Source: an uncultured Bdellovibrionales bacterium
Lineage (GTDB): Bacteria; Bdellovibrionota; FAC87; UBA2466
NCBI GenBank assembly: GCA_937903155.1
Contig: CALCZU010000080.1
Coordinates: 32,817 to 96,816 of the forward strand
DNA length: 64,000 nucleotides
Direction: 5' to 3'
Shown here: in pieces, positions 43,082 through 51,777 of the stretch
Position numbering within the stretch: the stretch's first letter is position 1
Layout of the letters: each line of letters opens with the position of its first letter
The notes under the pieces: model-generated
The model's database searches: none
Told to the model about the DNA's origin: nothing
The model's input: only the letters and a program-made list of their open reading frames with translations
Program-made: the position numbers and the translations under genes

Positions 43082-43514
43082 TCGTCAGATATTCAGCAAA
43101 GAGAGAACGAATTCCTTTTTCCGCAAAAGGTTGAGCCATCGATTTCAAAAAGGAGGGCAGGGGAAGTTCTGTTTCAAAACGGGATTTGAAGCTAACCTCA
43201 GTGCCAGCGTTTTTTTCGCTTAAAGTATAATCTGCCGACAAAGTGGTCTTGCCCGGAACGGGTAAAATTGAGAGACGTCGATTCGAATCTTTTTCGAAAC
43301 GAGTCAGAAAATCAATATTCACTTTATAACCTGCATGGCTAATGGTATCGAAAATCCAGTGAAATTCTCCATTCGGATTTTCTGTCACTGATTTCAAACC
43401 GGGAAAAGTTTCAACAATCGACTTTTTATAATCCTCAAGGAATGCGTAGACTTCGGGGACGGATTTTTTAGAGTTAAACGAGTGGGTGTAATCAAAGGAA
43501 ATTTTCACTGCCAT
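43059..43514 (-). CDS. SRPBCC (START-like) domain protein
   Basis: 151 residues, with the N-terminal FDYTHSFNSKKSVPEVYAFL pattern and alternating strands ending in a long C-terminal helix (RSLFAEYLTNVEQALK), typical of SRPBCC ligand-binding proteins. Such folds bind hydrophobic molecules, for example lipids. Position as the first gene before lnt and lgt hints at a lipid-related role, but this is inference. It overlaps lnt by 23 bases. Confidence 0.75.
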   Translation of the reverse strand: MAVKISFDYTHSFNSKKSVPEVYAFLEDYKKSIVETFPGLKSVTENPNGEFHWIFDTISHAGYKVNIDFLTRFEKDSNRRLSILPVPGKTTLSADYTLSEKNAGTEVSFKSRFETELPLPSFLKSMAQPFAEKGIRSLFAEYLTNVEQALK

Positions 43515-43523
43515 AATGTTGTA

Positions 43524-43552
43524 ATGGTAACGTTGAACCCCTGACTTATCAA
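43524..43552 (-). promoter_or_regulatory. Promoter of the SRPBCC-lnt-lgt operon
   Basis: TTGATA (5 of 6), an exact 17-base spacer and TACCAT on the minus strand end 9 bases before the ATG. The predicted leader is about 2 bases and there is no clear Shine-Dalgarno. Confidence 0.45.
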
Positions 43553-43658
43553 ACTTTTTAGACCATTTTTGTCCATGACAAGCCTCAATTTGAGCCCAGG
43601 AATTGTGAAAAAAAACAAATAATTGCCTTCATAATTCAGCGCGTAAAACATGCTAAAG

Positions 43659-43687
43659 TTAAGGTCGTAACCAGTCGTTAATATAGA
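43659..43687 (+). promoter_or_regulatory. Candidate promoter of the giant TIG lipoprotein gene
   Basis: TTAAGG, a 17-base spacer and TATAGA are followed by 7 bases to the ATG. Only GGAC lies before the ATG, a poor ribosome site. A leaderless transcript is predicted; the -35 is weak (3 of 6). Confidence 0.35.
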
Positions 43688-43694
43688 TGGACGT

Positions 43695-46600
43695 ATGCGT
43701 ACCCGTTTTTTCAAATATCTTTTCCGTGCTCTGCCTTTGGCGATCTTCTGGGTCGTTTTGAGCGCTTGCAGTGCCACTGTCGATGAAGAATTTCATCCGG
43801 GGGTTGCCATCATTCCTCCTGCCTCTTTAGAAATTGCCCCCGATGCTGAGAGAAGTTTTTTTAGTAATTCTGACGAATACGATTTTGGCAGGCGAAGCTT
43901 AGATTCCGTAAACGAAATTAGTTTTAATATTACAAATAAAGGCGAACGACTCGCGACCGAAATCACCGTGAATCCTTTGACCTCTCCTTTTGAATTCAAA
44001 GGCGGGAGTTATCCGGGAACGGGTGCGACTTGTACGGACTCTCTCGGAAAAGGAGAAAGCTGTACGGTCACGATTACTTTTTCACCCACGCAAATGGGGC
44101 GCTTCACTTCTAAAGTCACGTTCAATTATAAAAACGGAAAAATAGAAAATAATTCTAAAACCGTTGAAAAAGAAGTGTCTGGAGAAAGTTATTCTTTCAG
44201 TCCCGATATTACTTCCCTTGTCCCTCCTGTCGGGCGTGCAGCGGGTGGAAATCTTTTAACTCTCAATGGAAAATATTTGAAACGAGTCAATTCTGTGACC
44301 ATCGGTGGACTCGCTTGTACCAGTCTTACGGTCGATACGGCTCACGGAAATTATGTCACTTGTCTAACTCCCGCGCACACAATGGGAAGTTTTGATGTCG
44401 TCGTCTCAAACAGTTTGGGACAATCGACGACGTTGAGCAGTGAGTTTACTTACGTCCCCGCTCCCAGCGTGAGTAGCATCAGCCCCACTGCGGGAACTTT
44501 AGATGGTGGAACGGCCGTAACGATCACAGGAACAGGATTTGTCAGCGGAGCGACGGTTACAATTGGAGGAGTCGATTGTACCTCTGTCATCTTCACGAAT
44601 TCGACAACGCTGCGGTGTACGACGGGAGCTCATAGCGCCGGAGCCTCGAGTGTCATTGTCACAAACGTCGACGCTCAGACAGGAACGGGAAATAATTTAT
44701 TCACTTACCAAGGGCCTCCCACCATCTCGAGTGTTTCTCCTTCCAACGGGACGATCTCGGGAAGTACACCGATTACGATTACGGGAACAGGATTTTGGGG
44801 GGCCGCGACAGTGCTTGTCGGCGGAAATGTTTGTTCGAGTCCCGTGGTTGTCAATTCGACGACGATGACTTGTACGGTTGCCGCGCATGCCGCGGGAACA
44901 GTTGGCGTCACGGTGACAAATGGCGATTTGCAAATTGGAATCAACCCAGCCGCATACACCTACCTCGATGCTCCTGTTGTCACGAGCAGTAGTCCGAACG
45001 GCGGTACCGTTGCTGGGGGAACGGCGATCGTTGTGACGGGCGGTGGTTTTAATACCGGCGCCACCGTGACTGTCGGTGGAGTGGCTTGTACGAGTCCTAA
45101 CGTTTTAACGACGATGACGATCAGCTGTACGACTGGCGCTCATGCCGCCGGTGCCGTGAATATCGTCGTGACCAATCCGGATACGCAAACAGGTACGGGG
45201 ACGAACGTTTTTACTTATCGAGCTGCACCCACTGTCAGTTCCGTTTCTACAAATGTCGGCGCTTTAGGCGGGGGGACCGCAGTGACGGTGACAGGAACGG
45301 GATTTGTCGCTGGCGCGAGTGTCGATTTTGGGGGAAGCGCTTGTGGATCGGTGAACGTTGGATCCTCCACATCTCTAACGTGTACGACTTCAGCTCACGC
45401 CGCAGGGGCAGTGACGGTCACTGTCACGAACACTGATTTACAAAGCGGAAGCGCTGCTGCGGCTTACACTTATCGAGCGGCACCGACCGTAACTTCGGTT
45501 TCTGCCAATGCCGGCGCACTGGCGGGCGGCACGGCAGTGACGATTACCGGAACGGGATTTGTTTCGGGTGCGACCGTAGATTTTAGTGGCAGCGCCTGCG
45601 GAACGGTCAACGTTGCGTCCTCCACTTCGATTACTTGTACGACTTCTGCTCATGCAGCGGGGGCGGTTACCGTGACGGTCACAAACTCGGATACGCAGAG
45701 TGGGAATGCAGCCACCGCTTACACCTATCGAGCGGCTCCGACAGTGACTTCAATTTCTGCAAATGCAGGTGCTTTAGCGGGAGGAACTGCGGTCACAATT
45801 ACAGGAACGGGATTTGTGTCGGGTGCTACTGTGGATTTTGGCGGAAGCGCTTGCGGAACGGTCAACGTTGTGTCCTCCAGTTCGATTACTTGTACGACTT
45901 CTGCTCATGCAGCGGGTGCGGTTACGGTAACGGTCACTAACTCTGACACCCAAAGTGGAAACGCTGCTGCGGCTTACACTTATCGAGCGGCACCGACCGT
46001 GACTTCGGTCTCTGCCAATGCAGGTGCGCTCGCCGGGGGCACTTCAGTCACAATTACAGGAACGGGATTTGTCTCAGGAGCGACTGTGGATTTCGGCGGA
46101 AGCAGTTGCGGAACGGTCAACGTGGCTTCTTCGACTTCGATTACTTGTACGACGTCAGCACATGCAGCGGGAGCGGTGACGGTCACCGTTACAAACTCCG
46201 ATTCTCAAAGCGGAAACTCTGCGGCGGCCTATACTTACCAAGCGGCTCCCACGGTGACTTCGGTTTCTCCAAATGCAGGGGCGCTTGCGGGTGGAACTTC
46301 AGTGACAGTCACAGGAACGGGATTTCTTTCAGGCGCGAGTGTTGATTTTGGTGGAAGCAGTTGCGGAACGGTCAACGTTGCTTCATCGACTTCAATCACA
46401 TGTACGACGTCCGCACATGCGGCAGGTGCCGTGACCGTAACGGTCACAAATTCAGATACGCAAAGTGGAAATGCAGCGAGCGCTTACACTTATCGAGGGG
46501 CTCCTACAGTGACATCTGTTTCTCCTAACGGCGGATTACCCGCGGGTGGAACTTCGGTCACTATCACCGGAACCGGATTTGTTTCAGGAGCGAGCGTCGA

Positions 46601-49600
46601 TTTTGGAGGAAGTGCTTGCGGATCTGTGAATGTGGCTTCTTCGACTTCGATCACGTGTACCACCGCCGCACACGCAGCGGGTGCCGTTACAGTGACGGTG
46701 ACGAACGCCGATACCCAAAGTGGAAGCTCGGCCGCGGCCTTTACTTACCGAGCGGCACCGACGGTGACATCCGTTTCTCCGAATGCAGGCGCCTTGGCCG
46801 GTGGCACTTCGGTCACTGTCACAGGAACCGGATTTGTCTCAGGCGCGAGTGTAGATTTTGGCGGAAGCAGTTGCGGAACCGTCAATGTGGCGTCTTCGAC
46901 TTCGATTACTTGTACGACATCTTCGCACGCAGCAGGGGCTGTGACCGTCACCGTTACGAACTCTGATACACAGAGCGGAAATGCGACAACGGCTTATACT
47001 TATAGAGCTGCACCCACGGTCACCTCTGTCTCTCCAAATGTGGGGGCGTTAGCGGGCGGTACTTCGGTCACGATCACAGGAACAGGATTTGTTTCAGGCG
47101 CAAGTGTGGATTTCGGTGGAAGCACTTGTGGAAGTGTCAGCGTCGCCTCTGCGACTTCGATAACTTGTACGACATCTTCGCATGCAGCAGGGGCAGTGAC
47201 CGTGACGGTCACTAACGCTGACACGCAAAATGGAAGTGCGGCAACTGCTTACACTTATCGAGCAGCGCCGACAGTGACGTCAGTCTCGCCCGATGGAGGC
47301 CTGCCAAGTGGCGGATCCGTTGTTGCTGTGACCGGAACGGGATTTGTTTCAGGTGCGACGGTTGATTTTGGGGGAAGCGCTTGCGGAAGCGTGAATGTCG
47401 CTTCTTCGACGTCAATCACTTGCACCACGTCCTCTCATGCCGCAGGTGCGGTGACTGTCACTGTGACGAACTCGGATGGTCAAAGTGGAAATGAGGCGTC
47501 CGCTTATATTTATCGAGTCGCGCCCACAGTTTCATCGGTCTCTCCGAATGGTGGCGCTTTAGCCGGTGGCACTTCGGTCACTGTCACAGGAACAGGATTT
47601 GCGACGGGAGCCACGGTCGACTTTGGTGGAAGCAGTTGCGGAAGTGTGAATGTGGCTTCGACGACTTCGATCACGTGTACAACGTCTGCTCATGCGGCCG
47701 GTGCCGTCACCGTCACTGTGACGAACTCCGACGGCCAAAATGGAAATGCGGCGAGCGCCTATACTTATCGAGACGCCCCTACAGTTACTTCAGTTTCGCC
47801 TACCGGTGGACCTCTCGCCGGATCGACTGCGGTCACTGTGACAGGGACAGGATTTATTAGTGGTGCTACCGTCGATTTCGGCGGAAGCAGTTGTGGAAGT
47901 GTGAATGTGGCCTCTTCCACTTCAATCACTTGTACGACGTCAGCACACGCCGCGGGCGCAGTTACGGTGACCGTCACGAACGCGGATACACAGAACGGAA
48001 ATGCAGCCACTGCCTACACGTATCGAGCCGCACCGACGGTGACCAGTAGTTCTCCCAATTCCGGAAGCACAAGTGGGGGCGACAGTATTACCATCACAGG
48101 AACAGGATTTATTTCAGGCGCAACGGTCACAGTGGGGGGATCCTCCTGTACTTCTCCAAACGTTTCGAATGCGACAACGATGACGTGTACGACGCCTTCA
48201 GGATCTGCGGGTGCCGTCGATATCATCGTTACGAATTCCGATAGCCAGAGCGGAACGGGAACCGGAGTGTTTACTTACGCCTCGGCATTTCCGTACTGGA
48301 CGGCCACTACGACGACCGGAGCCCCTTCGGGTCGAGGGGCTGCGAACGGAGCAGCGTTATGGACGGGGTCGAAGGCGATTTTTTATGGAGGATATGCCTG
48401 GCCAAGTTACGTCAACGACGGTGGGCTTTATGATCCTGTGACAAATAGCTGGACCGCGATGGCCACACTGGGAGCTCCGGTTCCTCGAATGATTGCCCCG
48501 GCCGTTTGGACGGGTAGCAAAATGGTTATCTTTAGTGGAAACAACTCGAGTGGGAATGCATTGAACACGGGAGGCATCTATGACCCAGCGGCCGATACCT
48601 GGACGGCCACTGCAACCCTTGGTGCCCCTTCAGCTCGAGCCGCACAGTTGGTGTGGACCGGTTCTAAAGTGCTCGCGTTTGCTGGAAACGCTATTTCTAA
48701 TTTCAATTCGGGAGGGATATATGATCCCGAGGCGAATAGCTGGACGACGATGACCACTCTGGGCGCTCCCGCGATACGAAGCTCGTTTGCACTGGTATGG
48801 ACGGGTTCGAAAATGGTTGCATTGATGGGGAATTACAATACTGGGAATCATTTAAATTCAGGAGGGCAGTATGATCCTGTTGCAGATACCTGGACTGCCA
48901 CAGCGACTCTTGGCGCTCCCTCTCTACGGACTGTGACTAACTACGGGTGGACGGGTTCTAAAGTGATCGTGTACGGCGGATTGACCTCGATTCCTACGAC
49001 ATTAAACTCCGGGGGACTGTATGATCCGGCAGCAAATAGCTGGACGACGATGAGCACGAATGGCGCTCCTAGTCCTCGCAACATCCCGACATCGATTTGG
49101 ACGGGCTCAAAGTTTGTGGTTTTTGGGGGAAATGCGAGTGGTGTAAACACCGGTGCCCTTTATGATCCTTTGACGAATACTTGGGTCGCAACCGATACCG
49201 GTGGCGCTCCAATCGGTCGCTATTATCACTCTTCCGTTTGGACTGGCGCGAAGATGATTACCTTTGGCGGATATGGTGGGGCGGCGTGGATCAATACGGG
49301 AGGAGTTTTTACACCGCCGCCAGATGCCGCCGCCGGAACGTGGACCGCGATGACAACGAACAACGCCCCTGGAGGCCGTTATAGTGCCGCTGCTGTTTGG
49401 ACAGGATCAAAAATGCTGGTTTGGGGTGGGATTGTCGCTTCACGAACGAATACGGGAGGTCTCTATGATCCCGTCGCTGACAGTTGGACTGTGATGGCAA
49501 CGCTGGGTGCGCCGGCGGCTCGAATCACACCGGGTGCTACGTGGACGGGATCAAAGATGCTTATCGTGGCAGGAAGGTCTGCGGTCTATTTAAATTCGGG

Positions 49601-50342
49601 TGGGCTATACGATCCAGTTTCAGATAGTTGGACCGACACTTCGACTGTGGGAGCGCCGTCGAGTCGAGTTTCTTACGGAACTGCATGGACCGGATCAAAA
49701 TTTTACGTTTATGGAGGAACCGCCGCCTCCCCTACTAACACGGGGGGAGTCTTTGATCCTGCCGCAAACAGCTGGACGACGATGCCCACGCTGGATGCGC
49801 CCTCGGGGACATACTCTAATTTCGCGGTTTGGACGGGAAGCAAACTGGTTAGTTATGGCGGGGGCGGAAACTCAGTCGACAACACGGGTGGAATTTATGA
49901 TCCCGCATCGAATACTTGGACTGCGACAAGTACCCTTGCGGCTCCTGCGAATGGGGTTACGGTAGGAAATGGGGCCGTGTTTTGGACCGGCAGCAGAATG
50001 CAGGTTTGGAATTTCAATACGGGCGGCTCATACGATCCTGTGGGAAATACTTGGACCGCGATGTCGACAGTGGGCTCACCTGTAGGGCGATCTAACGCCG
50101 CTACCGTTTGGACTGGGGCTAAATTGATCCTCTTCGGTGGGTATACTTCGGGACCTACAGCTGTCAACTCGGGCGGTATTTACGATGTCTCCACAAACAC
50201 TTGGACGGCGATCGCAACGAATGGCGCCCCTCAACCTACCTACCAATCGATGTCTGTCTGGACGGGTGGAAAAATGATCATTTTCTCCGGTCGTGACGCG
50301 AGCAATTCGAATATCAATACCGGCAATATTTATGTCCCGTAG
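43695..50342 (+). CDS. Giant lipoprotein with 16 TIG/IPT repeats and about 14 kelch-like repeats
   Basis: 2215 residues. A signal peptide ends with the lipobox L-S-A-C, giving lipidated Cys25. Residues about 55-165 form an ASPM-SPD-2-Hydin-like domain (EYDFGRRSLD... FEFKGGSYPGTGATC). From about residue 170 to 1530 there are 16 Ig-like TIG repeats, most exactly 85 residues long, with two Cys each. The C-terminal ~680 residues hold about 14 kelch-like repeats (GGLYDPVTNSWTAM, then VWTGSKM), enough for two seven-bladed propellers. It is probably anchored in the outer membrane and projects a long rigid stalk with a propeller head. Adhesion or prey/host contact is the obvious hypothesis; it is not proven. 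Confidence 0.88.
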   Translation: MRTRFFKYLFRALPLAIFWVVLSACSATVDEEFHPGVAIIPPASLEIAPDAERSFFSNSDEYDFGRRSLDSVNEISFNITNKGERLATEITVNPLTSPFEFKGGSYPGTGATCTDSLGKGESCTVTITFSPTQMGRFTSKVTFNYKNGKIENNSKTVEKEVSGESYSFSPDITSLVPPVGRAAGGNLLTLNGKYLKRVNSVTIGGLACTSLTVDTAHGNYVTCLTPAHTMGSFDVVVSNSLGQSTTLSSEFTYVPAPSVSSISPTAGTLDGGTAVTITGTGFVSGATVTIGGVDCTSVIFTNSTTLRCTTGAHSAGASSVIVTNVDAQTGTGNNLFTYQGPPTISSVSPSNGTISGSTPITITGTGFWGAATVLVGGNVCSSPVVVNSTTMTCTVAAHAAGTVGVTVTNGDLQIGINPAAYTYLDAPVVTSSSPNGGTVAGGTAIVVTGGGFNTGATVTVGGVACTSPNVLTTMTISCTTGAHAAGAVNIVVTNPDTQTGTGTNVFTYRAAPTVSSVSTNVGALGGGTAVTVTGTGFVAGASVDFGGSACGSVNVGSSTSLTCTTSAHAAGAVTVTVTNTDLQSGSAAAAYTYRAAPTVTSVSANAGALAGGTAVTITGTGFVSGATVDFSGSACGTVNVASSTSITCTTSAHAAGAVTVTVTNSDTQSGNAATAYTYRAAPTVTSISANAGALAGGTAVTITGTGFVSGATVDFGGSACGTVNVVSSSSITCTTSAHAAGAVTVTVTNSDTQSGNAAAAYTYRAAPTVTSVSANAGALAGGTSVTITGTGFVSGATVDFGGSSCGTVNVASSTSITCTTSAHAAGAVTVTVTNSDSQSGNSAAAYTYQAAPTVTSVSPNAGALAGGTSVTVTGTGFLSGASVDFGGSSCGTVNVASSTSITCTTSAHAAGAVTVTVTNSDTQSGNAASAYTYRGAPTVTSVSPNGGLPAGGTSVTITGTGFVSGASVDFGGSACGSVNVASSTSITCTTAAHAAGAVTVTVTNADTQSGSSAAAFTYRAAPTVTSVSPNAGALAGGTSVTVTGTGFVSGASVDFGGSSCGTVNVASSTSITCTTSSHAAGAVTVTVTNSDTQSGNATTAYTYRAAPTVTSVSPNVGALAGGTSVTITGTGFVSGASVDFGGSTCGSVSVASATSITCTTSSHAAGAVTVTVTNADTQNGSAATAYTYRAAPTVTSVSPDGGLPSGGSVVAVTGTGFVSGATVDFGGSACGSVNVASSTSITCTTSSHAAGAVTVTVTNSDGQSGNEASAYIYRVAPTVSSVSPNGGALAGGTSVTVTGTGFATGATVDFGGSSCGSVNVASTTSITCTTSAHAAGAVTVTVTNSDGQNGNAASAYTYRDAPTVTSVSPTGGPLAGSTAVTVTGTGFISGATVDFGGSSCGSVNVASSTSITCTTSAHAAGAVTVTVTNADTQNGNAATAYTYRAAPTVTSSSPNSGSTSGGDSITITGTGFISGATVTVGGSSCTSPNVSNATTMTCTTPSGSAGAVDIIVTNSDSQSGTGTGVFTYASAFPYWTATTTTGAPSGRGAANGAALWTGSKAIFYGGYAWPSYVNDGGLYDPVTNSWTAMATLGAPVPRMIAPAVWTGSKMVIFSGNNSSGNALNTGGIYDPAADTWTATATLGAPSARAAQLVWTGSKVLAFAGNAISNFNSGGIYDPEANSWTTMTTLGAPAIRSSFALVWTGSKMVALMGNYNTGNHLNSGGQYDPVADTWTATATLGAPSLRTVTNYGWTGSKVIVYGGLTSIPTTLNSGGLYDPAANSWTTMSTNGAPSPRNIPTSIWTGSKFVVFGGNASGVNTGALYDPLTNTWVATDTGGAPIGRYYHSSVWTGAKMITFGGYGGAAWINTGGVFTPPPDAAAGTWTAMTTNNAPGGRYSAAAVWTGSKMLVWGGIVASRTNTGGLYDPVADSWTVMATLGAPAARITPGATWTGSKMLIVAGRSAVYLNSGGLYDPVSDSWTDTSTVGAPSSRVSYGTAWTGSKFYVYGGTAASPTNTGGVFDPAANSWTTMPTLDAPSGTYSNFAVWTGSKLVSYGGGGNSVDNTGGIYDPASNTWTATSTLAAPANGVTVGNGAVFWTGSRMQVWNFNTGGSYDPVGNTWTAMSTVGSPVGRSNAATVWTGAKLILFGGYTSGPTAVNSGGIYDVSTNTWTAIATNGAPQPTYQSMSVWTGGKMIIFSGRDASNSNINTGNIYVP
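44202..48285 (+). repeat. Tandem array of 16 TIG-domain repeats, 255-base period
   Basis: The central copies (5 to 15) recur with an exact 255-base spacing (85 codons), with no indels visible among them. The consensus runs GGTxVTITGTGFVSG, then VDFGGSxCG, SITCTTSAHAAGAV and TVTVTNSDTQSG. The first four and the last copy are more diverged. Confidence 0.9.
48286..50340 (+). repeat. Kelch-like repeat region (about 14 copies)
   Basis: Each unit of about 48 residues contains a WTGSK block, a GG or GN strand, and YDPxxNSWT. I count 14 WTGxK/R-type units (for example VWTGSKM, SIWTGSKF, FWTGSRM). The late copies are slightly irregular in length. Confidence 0.8.
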
Positions 50343-50357
50343 CCACGCCTAAAATAA

Positions 50358-51425
50358 TTATTTATCAAATGTTTTAGCAGCTTCGCGAACCTTTTGATCT
50401 AAGGTCTTAGAACAAATGAGAATACTGTCTTTGGTTTCGACGACAATCAGATTCTCGCAACCAATGACCGCGATTTTTTTCTTCGAGGAGAGGTGAATGT
50501 AATTATTCTTACTCTCAAGCATCAAAGCCGACGAGTCCGATGCATAATTACCATTCGCATCGTTTGAAACTAATTCTGTTACTGCATTCCAGGAGCCAAT
50601 ATCATTCCATCCCATTTCGGCGGGAATCAAATAGACAAATGGAGACTTTTCGAGAACTGCGACGTCAAAGGGTTGGGCTGTGAGTTTTTTATAAACTTTT
50701 CGGATTTGAAACGAATTTTTCGCTTTGAGAAGTTCGGACCATTCGTCAGGTAAAAACTCTTCGAAGGCCGCTGTAATCGTATCCAAACGAAAAATAAAAA
50801 TTCCCGCATTCCAGTAATATTGTTTCGAATCTAAATATTTTTGAGCGGTTTCGAGGTCGGGTTTTTCTTTGAACTGACTCACCTGAAAAACAGATTCCCA
50901 TCCCGAAACATTTCCGCGTTTTTGAATATAGCCGTATCCAGTATGAGGGTGCGTCGGCACAATTCCTAAAGTCACAATTCCGTTTGTCTGAAACGCAAAG
51001 TGTACCGCTTCGGTCATGAGTGATTCAAAGCGCTTGGAATCCGAAATCGTATGATCGGCTGGAAAAACTCCGATGACAGAATCTTTTGGATAACCCTGAT
51101 CGATTAACGTTTTCACTGCCAACATTAAACAAGGCGCGGTATTTTTTCCTTCGGGTTCAAAAACGAGATTTTTTACTTTCGGAAGTTGTTTTCTTAAAAT
51201 CGATTTTTGATTCTCGGTGGAAACAATCATCGTGTTCTTATTTGAAAACACAGTCCCTAAACGTTTCACCGTGTCTTGAATTAAACTGTTTTTTCCAAGC
51301 AAAGATAAGTACTGCTTCGGAGTTTTGTGGGTGCTGAGCGGCCAAAAGCGCGTTCCGCTTCCACCGGCCATCACGATGGCGATTTTTTCAAAAAGAGGTT
51401 TAGGATTTTTTGTCTGTGCGGCCAT
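50358..51425 (-). CDS. manC: Mannose-1-phosphate guanylyltransferase (nucleotidyltransferase domain only)
   Basis: 355 residues from the ATG at 51425. The nucleotide-binding signature is IVMAGGSGTRFWPLSTHKTP with K/Q at TPKQYL. VFPADHTI and EKPDLETAQKYL follow, then WNAGIFIF. It makes GDP-mannose for surface glycans. The C-terminal mannose-6-phosphate isomerase domain of bifunctional ManC enzymes is absent; a small cupin gene overlapping its start supplies it separately. Confidence 0.9.
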   Translation of the reverse strand: MAAQTKNPKPLFEKIAIVMAGGSGTRFWPLSTHKTPKQYLSLLGKNSLIQDTVKRLGTVFSNKNTMIVSTENQKSILRKQLPKVKNLVFEPEGKNTAPCLMLAVKTLIDQGYPKDSVIGVFPADHTISDSKRFESLMTEAVHFAFQTNGIVTLGIVPTHPHTGYGYIQKRGNVSGWESVFQVSQFKEKPDLETAQKYLDSKQYYWNAGIFIFRLDTITAAFEEFLPDEWSELLKAKNSFQIRKVYKKLTAQPFDVAVLEKSPFVYLIPAEMGWNDIGSWNAVTELVSNDANGNYASDSSALMLESKNNYIHLSSKKKIAVIGCENLIVVETKDSILICSKTLDQKVREAAKTFDK

Positions 51426-51777
51426 AATTGTCTTTAAGCCGAACCACATCTGCGAGGTGAGGCGTTGAAACTTCAAAAATCGTGCAATCTGTCTCGGCCG
51501 TCAGTCGGTGAAGCGTTCCGGGGGTGATGTGAAAACTGTCGCCTGAGGTAAATGTAAAAGTTTCGAGAGACTTTTCATCTTTGCCGGTTTCGACCAGACA
51601 ACTTCCCGACTGGAAGTACATCGTCTCCTCTTTAATTTTATGGTACTGCAGGCTGAGAGAGTGACCTTGTTTTACGAAAAGAATTTTACCGACATATTGC
51701 TCGGTGTGCGCCCAAAGCAATTCATAGCCCCAAGGCTTTTCCGTTTTTTTAATCTCGTGAGTCGGTTTTTTTGACAA
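51400..51777 (-). CDS. Cupin, mannose-6-phosphate isomerase type II-like domain
   Basis: 125 residues from a TTG at 51777, preceded by GAGAGG 12 bases upstream. The longer open frame runs back into the SPOR gene and lacks homology-like sequence there. EKPWGYELLWAHTEQYVGKI followed by LSLQYHKIKEETMYFQSGS and GDSFHITPGTLHRLTA matches the C-terminal isomerase domain of bifunctional ManC. It overlaps the SPOR gene by 29 bases and manC by 26 bases, so the three are tightly coupled. Isomerase activity is inferred. Confidence 0.7.
   Translation of the reverse strand: MSKKPTHEIKKTEKPWGYELLWAHTEQYVGKILFVKQGHSLSLQYHKIKEETMYFQSGSCLVETGKDEKSLETFTFTSGDSFHITPGTLHRLTAETDCTIFEVSTPHLADVVRLKDNYGRTDKKS

Noticed and set aside
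43505..43777. Open frame of 90 codons antisense to the giant lipoprotein start
   Set aside because: It overlaps the SRPBCC gene start and the lipoprotein start on the opposite strand and has no ribosome site or recognisable motif.
45980..48010. Repeated long open frames on the minus strand across the TIG array, 255 bases apart
   Set aside because: They are antisense to the coding repeats and recur only because the DNA is repeated. Their products are compositionally odd and lack ribosome sites.
44202..48285. Regular repeats resembling a CRISPR or satellite array
   Set aside because: The period is 255 bases, within one continuous reading frame, and there are no short repeats with unique spacers.
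50349..50376. AT-rich palindrome AAATAATTATTT after the giant gene as a terminator
   Set aside because: The arms contain no GC pairs, so the hairpin would be too weak. It may be chance in an AT-rich gap.
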